From Glaesserella australis (GTDB lineage Bacteria; Pseudomonadota; Gammaproteobacteria; Enterobacterales; Pasteurellaceae), in assembly GCF_003260095.1 (NCBI RefSeq), contig NZ_PTPX01000015.1:1-33012 (forward strand): a DNA stretch of 33,012 bases, in the 5' to 3' direction. Shown here piece after piece: positions 27,456 through 33,012 of this stretch. The first letter of the stretch is position 1. Each line of letters opens with the position of its first letter. The notes below the pieces were generated by a model. It was given only the letters and a program-made list of their open reading frames with translations. It had not been told where the DNA came from and searched no databases. Both the position numbers and the translations under genes were made by a program.

Positions 27456-28359
27456 TTACCTGATTTTATCTGATGAAGTACAACGTGGTATGGAAAAGGG
27501 GCTACCGATTGTTGCCCTTGAATCCACGATTATTTCTCACGGTATGCCTTACCCGCAAAACGTGGCAATGGCAAGAGAAGTTGAACAGATTATCCGTGAT
27601 AACGGGGCGGTGCCTGCGACTATTGCCATTATTGACGGCAAAATCCGCATTGGTTTATCCGATGATGAATTAGAACTTTTCGGCAGTAGCAAAGGGATCG
27701 CTAAAGTCTCTCGCCGTGATTTACCACAAATTGTTGCAACCAAAAAATTAGGGGCAACGACCGTTGCATCAACAATGATTTGTGCGGCTTTAGCGGGCAT
27801 TAAATTCTTTGTAACAGGCGGATTAGGCGGCGTACATAAAGGCTGGGAAACCACCCTTGATATTTCTGCAGACCTTGATGAATTAGCGCAAACCAGTGTA
27901 GCGGTGATCTGTGCTGGGGCAAAATCGATCCTTGATTTAGATGCAACCCTTGAATACTTAGAAACCAAAGGCGTGCCAGTCGTTGGCTATCAAACCAAAA
28001 ATCTACCAGCGTTCTTTACCCGTGACAGTGGCTTACCGCTTGCTCTTTCTAGCGAAACCTTAACAGAAATTGCCGATATGATTAAAGTAAAATGGCAACT
28101 TGGCTTAGAAGGTGGCGTAGTGGTTGCAAACCCAATCCCACAAGAAGATGAATTAGCCCCAAGCTACATCAACGGCATTATTGACGCTGCCGTGAAAGAA
28201 GCAGAAGAAAAAGGCATTATCGGCAAAGATATTACCCCGTTCTTACTCGGTAAAATCGTTGAAATGACCGAGGGTAAGAGCTTAGAAGCAAACATCAAAC
28301 TCGTGAAAAACAACGCAAAAGTCGGTGCTCGTTTAGCAGTAGAATATTTCAATCGTTAA
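27448..28359 (+). CDS. psuG: Pseudouridine-5'-phosphate glycosidase PsuG
   Basis: Reversibly breaks the C-C glycosidic bond of pseudouridine 5'-phosphate to uracil and ribose 5-phosphate. The 303-residue protein shows the family's [17 protein letters not shown] start region, [54 protein letters not shown] and [14 protein letters not shown], all typical of IndA/PsuG proteins. Its metal-binding and catalytic segments look intact. It overlaps psuK by 8 bp. Together with nupC and the hydrolase they make a nucleoside and RNA-derived pseudouridine salvage block. Confidence 0.97.
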   Translation: MNNYLILSDEVQRGMEKGLPIVALESTIISHGMPYPQNVAMAREVEQIIRDNGAVPATIAIIDGKIRIGLSDDELELFGSSKGIAKVSRRDLPQIVATKKLGATTVASTMICAALAGIKFFVTGGLGGVHKGWETTLDISADLDELAQTSVAVICAGAKSILDLDATLEYLETKGVPVVGYQTKNLPAFFTRDSGLPLALSSETLTEIADMIKVKWQLGLEGGVVVANPIPQEDELAPSYINGIIDAAVKEAEEKGIIGKDITPFLLGKIVEMTEGKSLEANIKLVKNNAKVGARLAVEYFNR

Positions 28360-28375
28360 ACTCCATTCATTGAAT

Positions 28376-28416
28376 ACAAGCGGTAAGTTTTGTGAAAAAA
28401 CTTACCGCTTTCTTTT
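28376..28416 (+). terminator. Terminator of psuKG built from an uptake signal sequence
   Basis: A 14 bp perfect stem: left arm AAGCGGTAAGTTTT (28378-28391), right arm AAAACTTACCGCTT (28397-28410), then TCTTTTT. The left arm begins inside an exact ACAAGCGGT uptake core (28376-28384). Confidence 0.92.
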
Positions 28417-28535
28417 TAATTCCATAAAAAATTTGATCTACTTCTCACTTTTTTATGCTATTGATTGCGTTACTTTATTTATAGGATTATTCTTTGGAGC
28501 AAATTTTCTTTTTGCTTAATGCCAATGGAGTTTTT

Positions 28536-29231
28536 ATGTCGAGATTAACCAAACAACAAATTTTAGACCAATTAAAACATGGCTTAATTGCTTCTTGTCA
28601 GCCTGTCGATGATGGTCCAATGGATTCACCTGAAATTGTGGCAGCGATGGCAAAAGCATCTGTGATTGGCGGTGCAGCAGGATTACGAATCGAAGGAATT
28701 GAAAATTTAAAAGCGGTGAGAGCGGTGGTGGATGTGCCGATTGTGGGTATTGTTAAGCGTGATTTGCCTGATAGCCCAGTGCGTATCACGCCATTCTTGC
28801 AAGATATTGATGATTTATACCACGCTGGAGCCGATATTATTGCTTTCGACGGCACAGATCGTGTGCGTCCAACCACCATTGAAGCCTGTGCAAGACGTAT
28901 TCAAGAGCTAGGGGCAATGTCAATGGCGGACTGCTCAAACTACCAAGAGGGTATGTATTGCCAAGAGTTAGGCGTGGATCTAATTGGTAGCACCATGTCG
29001 GGCTATACTGGGGGCGAAGTGCCTGACGAGCCTGATCTGCAATTAGTAAGAGATTTAGTGGCAAGTGGCTGTCGAGTAATGGCGGAAGGGCGTTACAACA
29101 CCCCTGAACTTGCGGCTGTAGCGATTGAGAACGGAGCTTATGCCGTAACCGTTGGCTCAGCTTTAACCCGTTTAGAGCATATTGTCAGCTGGTTCGTCAC
29201 CGCAATCGATAATCGCAAAACAGGAGCCTAA
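28536..29231 (+). CDS. nanE: N-acetylmannosamine-6-phosphate 2-epimerase NanE
   Basis: Converts N-acetylmannosamine 6-phosphate to N-acetylglucosamine 6-phosphate in sialic acid breakdown. I chose the ATG at 28536 (231 residues) because GGAG lies 6 bases upstream and [24 protein letters not shown] is the family start; an upstream in-frame TTG at 28494 is not needed. The TIM-barrel signatures are [35 protein letters not shown] with its active-site Lys, and the later [20 protein letters not shown] and VTVGSALTR. It is 1 bp upstream of nanK. The usual partners nanA and a sialic acid transporter are not in the window. Confidence 0.97.
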   Translation: MSRLTKQQILDQLKHGLIASCQPVDDGPMDSPEIVAAMAKASVIGGAAGLRIEGIENLKAVRAVVDVPIVGIVKRDLPDSPVRITPFLQDIDDLYHAGADIIAFDGTDRVRPTTIEACARRIQELGAMSMADCSNYQEGMYCQELGVDLIGSTMSGYTGGEVPDEPDLQLVRDLVASGCRVMAEGRYNTPELAAVAIENGAYAVTVGSALTRLEHIVSWFVTAIDNRKTGA

Positions 29232-29232
29232 A

Positions 29233-30117
29233 ATGACCGCTTGTTTAGCCATTGATGTGGGCGGAACTAAAATTGCTGCCGCCCTTGTAACCTTAACGGG
29301 CAAAGAGTCGGAGGTGTGTGAACGTACCCAAATTCATACGCCACAAAATCCGAGTGCGGAAGCTTTAGATTCGGCGTTAGCTCAAATTTTGACACAGTTT
29401 CAAGGGAAATTTGATAAGGTTTCAGTGGCGTCAACGGGGATTATTCAAAATGGTATTCTCACCGCCTTGAACCCGAAAAATCTCGGCAATTTGGCGTTTT
29501 TCCCCCTTGAACAGAGCATTGCCAAACATACTGACAAGCCGATCACCCTATTAAATGACGCACAAGCGGCTGGTTGTGCCGAATTTTTACGTCAAGAGAA
29601 CATTGAGAATTTTGCATTCATCACCGTTTCAACAGGCGTCGGTGGCGGTATTATTCTTAACCGAAAACTCTTTACAGGGACAAATGGCGTGGCAGGGCAT
29701 ATCGGGCATAGTTTGGCAGATCCGAATGGTGAAGTCTGTGGCTGTGGACGAGTCGGCTGTGTCGAAGCCGTTGCTGCAGGACGAGCGATTGCACGAGAAG
29801 CAGCAAAATGGGAAAACCCTTGCGATCCGCCTGAAGTGTTTGAACGCTTTCGAGCAGGGGAGCCACAAGCGGTCGCTTTAGTCGAAAAATCAGCAAAAGC
29901 CATTGCTCACTTAATTGCTGACCTTAAAATCAGCTTAGATATTCAACGTGTTGCCGTTGGCGGCAGCGTTGGTTTGGCTCAAGGCTATTTAGCCAAAGTG
30001 GAGCAATTTCTTGCAGAGATGCCTGAGATTTATCGCCCTGAGGTTATTCCTGCTTTCTATGCGCAAGATGCGGGTTTGATCGGAGCTGCGTGGTGGGCGG
30101 AGAACGAAAACCAATAA
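29233..30117 (+). CDS. nanK: N-acetylmannosamine kinase NanK
   Basis: ROK-family kinase that phosphorylates N-acetylmannosamine with ATP. From the ATG at 29233 (294 residues; AGGAG upstream) the protein begins MTACLAIDVGGTKIAAALV with the ATP-binding DVGGTK. It has LLNDAQAAGCAEF with the catalytic Asp, TVSTGVGGGIILN, and the ROK zinc motif GHxxH followed by CGCGRVGCVE. All expected residues are present. A longer frame upstream overlaps nanE and lacks support. Two exact uptake signal cores lie inside the gene, one spanning codons 2-4. Confidence 0.95.
   Translation: MTACLAIDVGGTKIAAALVTLTGKESEVCERTQIHTPQNPSAEALDSALAQILTQFQGKFDKVSVASTGIIQNGILTALNPKNLGNLAFFPLEQSIAKHTDKPITLLNDAQAAGCAEFLRQENIENFAFITVSTGVGGGIILNRKLFTGTNGVAGHIGHSLADPNGEVCGCGRVGCVEAVAAGRAIAREAAKWENPCDPPEVFERFRAGEPQAVALVEKSAKAIAHLIADLKISLDIQRVAVGGSVGLAQGYLAKVEQFLAEMPEIYRPEVIPAFYAQDAGLIGAAWWAENENQ
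29236..29244 (-). repeat. Uptake signal sequence over the start of nanK
   Basis: Exact ACAAGCGGT core on the minus strand immediately after the nanK ATG; it fixes residues 2-4 as Thr-Ala-Cys. Confidence 0.75.
29865..29873 (+). repeat. Uptake signal sequence inside nanK
   Basis: Exact ACAAGCGGT core, extended to ACAAGCGGTC, in the C-terminal half of nanK. Confidence 0.75.
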
Positions 30118-30128
30118 TTTTTTGATTT

Positions 30129-30170
30129 AAATAGGATCTGAGTATGAAAAACTGAGATCCTATTTATTTT
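30129..30170 (+). terminator. Terminator of nanEK
   Basis: AAATAGGATCT (30129-30139) pairs with AGATCCTATTT (30155-30165), with extra pairing inside the loop, followed by ATTTT. It is 11 bp after the nanK stop. Confidence 0.82.
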
Positions 30171-30218
30171 GTAGTAAAGTTTGTTACAATTCTTCTCTCT
30201 TATGGATTAGGAGGTAAA

Positions 30219-32936
30219 ATGCAAGTTGTAACAAAGCTAATTCCCACCAAACTCATTTCGAGTAAATCAACACAAACAACACGCTCATCTAATCAACATA
30301 TTGAACGTAATGAGCTATTGAAGAAACTTGCAACTGCCGTACACTATCCGTTAACCGTTGTGATTGCACCAGCTGGTTATGGAAAAACCACATTAGTTTC
30401 CCAATGGAAAGAACGTCTATTGGCAAAAAAAGAACAAGTAGCATGGTTTTCTCTTGATGAAAGCGATAACAATGCAGAGCAATTTTGCCACTATTTTTCA
30501 TCAGCATTAGCAAGAGCAACGGGTATTTCACTTCAAGACGTTGCTTATAAAAATAACTTAATTGACTTTTTTGGACAGCTGTTAGTCCTATTAGACAATG
30601 TATCTCGTCATTTTTACCTTATTATTGATGATTACCATCTCATCGAAAATCCTGAAATTCATGAAGCATTACGTTTTTGGTTAAAGCATCAACCTGATAA
30701 TATGAGCTTGGTTTTATTGTCTCGCTTAACACCACCGTTAAGTATTACCAATTTACGTATTCATGAGAAATTATTAGAAATTGATGTTCATCAGCTGGCA
30801 TTCACGCCTACAGAAACACGTCAATTTTTTGAACAAAAACTAAATCAAACATTAAACGATGATGTGATCTTCGCCTTGTGTGAACGTGTAGAAGGTTGGG
30901 CAACAGCGCTACAACTGGTTACGTTGGCGATCAAACAAAATGCTGATCTATTAGATTTCCCTGAAAAATTACTCGCAAAATTAAACCAACAACATATTGC
31001 CGACTACCTTAATGAAGAAGTTTTCCACTATGTTGAGCCTGAAATCAAGCTTTTTATGCAACGTTGCTCAATTTTACGTTCCATGAATGAAAAATTGGTC
31101 ATTGCACTAACGAATGAAGAAAACAGTGTAAAACGCCTTGATGAATTAGAGAAACATGGTTTGTTTATTAATAGAATGATGTTAGATGACGGTGAAATTT
31201 GGTGGAAATTTCATCCTATTTTAGCAGGATACCTTGCACAAAGCTGTCGTTTAGAGCTTCCAAATGAATGGCAGCAACTACATCAAATAGCATCAATGAC
31301 GTGGCTCAAGTTAGGTTATGGCTCAGAAGCTCTCTATCATGCCCAAATGCTAGATAATCCTGCAACCTTGTATCAAATTTTACAAGATCATGGTTGGAGT
31401 TTGTTTCATCAAGGACAGCTAAAATTATTAGAAGATTGTTTAGAGCATTTACCTTCAGAACAAGTATGGCAAGATGAAAATTTAGTCCTGCTTAAAGCAT
31501 GGTTGGCTCAAAGCCAACATCGCCATCAAGAAGTTACGGGTATTTTGCAAAAATTTCAGCCAAAGTCACCGCTTACAGAGAGCCTGCAAGGCAGATTTGA
31601 TGCACTTCGAGCTCAAGTTGCTATTAACGCAGGGGATGAGGAGCAAGCCTATCTCTTAGCAAATCAGGCGCTAGCAAATTTATCCGATGAATTTGGTTAT
31701 GCTCAAATTGTCGCCACATCTGTTATCGGAGAAGCACAACATTGCCGTGGTTATTTGAAAGAATCGCTTTCTTTAATGCAAAAAGTCGAAAAGATGGCAA
31801 CAAGTCAGCGAGCTTATCATCATTGGCTTTGGTCTAAATTACAGCAGTCAGAAATTCTTTCTGCTCAAGGGTTTTGGCAATCAGCCTATGACTTACTGAA
31901 AGAAACAACACTACAAACGGAAGACTTTCACCAAATCCCAATGAATGAGTTTTTATTACGTTTAAAAGGGCAAATCCTTTGGGAATGGCATCATCTTGAT
32001 CAAGCAGAAGCCATGGCAAATGCAGGTATCGATGTATTAGAAAAGGAAGAAGAACGTATTCAAAGTTTAGCATTGCTCGCTAAAATATCACTGACAAAAG
32101 GTGATTTAAATAATGCAGAACGTTTGATTGAACAATGTAGGACCTTACTTTCTCGTAGTTCTCCGCATAAAGATTGGGTAACTGCTTTAAATGAGCTCCA
32201 ATTAATCTATTGGCAGATGAGTAATAATACCGAACATTTAGAAGGATGGTTAGCTCAAACGAGCTTTCCTAGCCAAGAGCATAATCATTTTACTCAACGT
32301 CAATGGCGTAATATTGCGCGTTGTTATTTGCTACAGGAAGATTATGAGCAAGCTTTGCGAATCTTAAACAGTCTACTACGGACAACGGCTATTTTTAATT
32401 TAGTGAGTGATAGCCAAAGAGCTTTAATTTTACGAAACCGTGTTTATTATCTTCAAGGTAAACAAGATCTTGCTCAACGAGATCTGATTCAAGCACTTAA
32501 CTTAAGTCAACAAACGAATTTTATTAGTGCTTTTGTGATTGAAGGTGATCTCATGGCACAGCAGATTCGTCATTTATTACAACTCAATGTGTTAGAAGAG
32601 CTATCGACACATAAAGCACAATTTATTTTACGCAGTATTAATCAACATAATCGCCATAAAACCGCTCATTTTGATGAAGAGTTCGTAAAAAATTTATTAG
32701 AAAATCCACAAGTGCCAGAGTTGTTAAAAATTAGCCCGCTAACACAACGTGAATGGCAAGTCCTTGGACTTATTTATTCTGGATACAGTAATGAACAGAT
32801 TTCTCAAGAGCTAGTCGTGGCGATGACAACCATTAAAACGCATATTCGTAACCTTTATCAAAAAATAGGGGTAGCAAATCGTGCAGAAGCCATTGAATAT
32901 ACGAGAAGTTTATTAAGAATGATGGGATATAATTAG
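30219..32936 (+). CDS. malT: Maltose/maltodextrin regulon activator MalT
   Basis: ATP- and maltotriose-dependent STAND-family activator of maltodextrin genes. The 905-residue protein is full length (about 900 in E. coli). The ATPase domain has Walker A PAGYGKTT at 51-58, a Walker B-type YLIIDDYHLI at about 130-139 and VLLSR. A winged-helix linker and a long TPR-like sensor region (about 420-800, with VLLKAWLAQSQHRHQEV and ALRAQVAINAGDEEQA) follow. The LuxR-type helix-turn-helix occupies 841-890 (LTQREWQVLGLIYSGYSNEQI, then TTIKTHIRNLYQKIGV). A strong AGGAGG precedes the ATG by 5 bases. The target mal genes are outside the window. The stop codon and penultimate codon lie in the terminal repeat, but the protein end matches the family. 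Confidence 0.97.
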   Translation: MQVVTKLIPTKLISSKSTQTTRSSNQHIERNELLKKLATAVHYPLTVVIAPAGYGKTTLVSQWKERLLAKKEQVAWFSLDESDNNAEQFCHYFSSALARATGISLQDVAYKNNLIDFFGQLLVLLDNVSRHFYLIIDDYHLIENPEIHEALRFWLKHQPDNMSLVLLSRLTPPLSITNLRIHEKLLEIDVHQLAFTPTETRQFFEQKLNQTLNDDVIFALCERVEGWATALQLVTLAIKQNADLLDFPEKLLAKLNQQHIADYLNEEVFHYVEPEIKLFMQRCSILRSMNEKLVIALTNEENSVKRLDELEKHGLFINRMMLDDGEIWWKFHPILAGYLAQSCRLELPNEWQQLHQIASMTWLKLGYGSEALYHAQMLDNPATLYQILQDHGWSLFHQGQLKLLEDCLEHLPSEQVWQDENLVLLKAWLAQSQHRHQEVTGILQKFQPKSPLTESLQGRFDALRAQVAINAGDEEQAYLLANQALANLSDEFGYAQIVATSVIGEAQHCRGYLKESLSLMQKVEKMATSQRAYHHWLWSKLQQSEILSAQGFWQSAYDLLKETTLQTEDFHQIPMNEFLLRLKGQILWEWHHLDQAEAMANAGIDVLEKEEERIQSLALLAKISLTKGDLNNAERLIEQCRTLLSRSSPHKDWVTALNELQLIYWQMSNNTEHLEGWLAQTSFPSQEHNHFTQRQWRNIARCYLLQEDYEQALRILNSLLRTTAIFNLVSDSQRALILRNRVYYLQGKQDLAQRDLIQALNLSQQTNFISAFVIEGDLMAQQIRHLLQLNVLEELSTHKAQFILRSINQHNRHKTAHFDEEFVKNLLENPQVPELLKISPLTQREWQVLGLIYSGYSNEQISQELVVAMTTIKTHIRNLYQKIGVANRAEAIEYTRSLLRMMGYN

Positions 32937-33012
32937 GCATAGTAGACAAAATTGTTGCTGAACCGTCAAAAACTATGCCATGTGGACAAAATTGTTGCTA
33001 ATGTTTATTTTT
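32931..33012. repeat. Right copy of the 82 bp terminal inverted repeat
   Basis: Exact reverse complement of bases 1-82. GTRGACAAAATTGTTGCT occurs at 32942-32959 and 32982-32999; GGCATAG (32936-32942) and CTATGCC (32973-32979) bracket the first. It begins within the last two codons of malT. Both copies therefore lie right after a gene's stop codon, in the same orientation relative to that gene. Confidence 0.95.

Overview
This 33 kb window is a chromosomal segment from a gammaproteobacterium of the family Pasteurellaceae, most probably the Actinobacillus/Mannheimia side of it. The proteins look like E. coli and Haemophilus orthologues. The DNA is AT-rich. The 9-mer ACAAGCGGT, the 'Apl-type' DNA uptake signal of that clade, occurs at least 11 times, often in intergenic hairpins. 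A hemB gene implies a haem-synthesising relative rather than a Haemophilus influenzae-type haem auxotroph. The two ends carry the same 82 bp sequence in opposite orientation, so the window is probably a whole draft contig bounded by copies of a dispersed repeat.

Layout. (1) 86-5017, minus strand: a rhodanese-like membrane protein (yibN), secB, gpsA and cysE in the order known from E. coli (without grxC), then tig and the BON/LysM protein kbp. (2) 5251-11314, plus strand: holC and valS, usually adjacent, are separated by about 2.8 kb of accessory-looking genes: an ADP-ribosylglycohydrolase, a GNAT acetyltransferase, a Fic protein and a small AT-rich membrane protein. A repeat-dense spacer follows fic. 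(3) 11384-16711: rnr (minus, convergent with valS), then a DeoR-family regulator upstream of glmS. (4) 16810-22010: hemB and tatABC (minus), then yidC and ychJ (plus). (5) 22087-28359: a nucleoside-salvage block with nupC-deoC-deoD (minus) diverging from a nucleoside hydrolase, then psuK-psuG for pseudouridine breakdown. CRP-like sites sit in the nupC/hydrolase divergent region and upstream of psuK. (6) 28536-30117: nanE-nanK for N-acetylmannosamine use. (7) 30219-32936: a full-length malT activator whose stop codon lies inside the right-hand terminal repeat.

How the genes work together. Most of the window is core metabolism. Protein targeting is well represented (SecB, trigger factor, YibN, TatABC, YidC). 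Carbon scavenging (nucleosides, pseudouridine, amino sugars, maltodextrins) fills the right half, with CRP-type sites in its nucleoside part. The least ordinary parts are the holC-valS insertion, the 15 bp direct repeats flanking paired hairpins after fic, the terminal inverted repeats, a cysteine-free rhodanese, and a kinase-regulator fusion (psuK) with a palindrome at its own predicted start site. No rRNA, tRNA, CRISPR array, transposase gene or prophage gene was seen.
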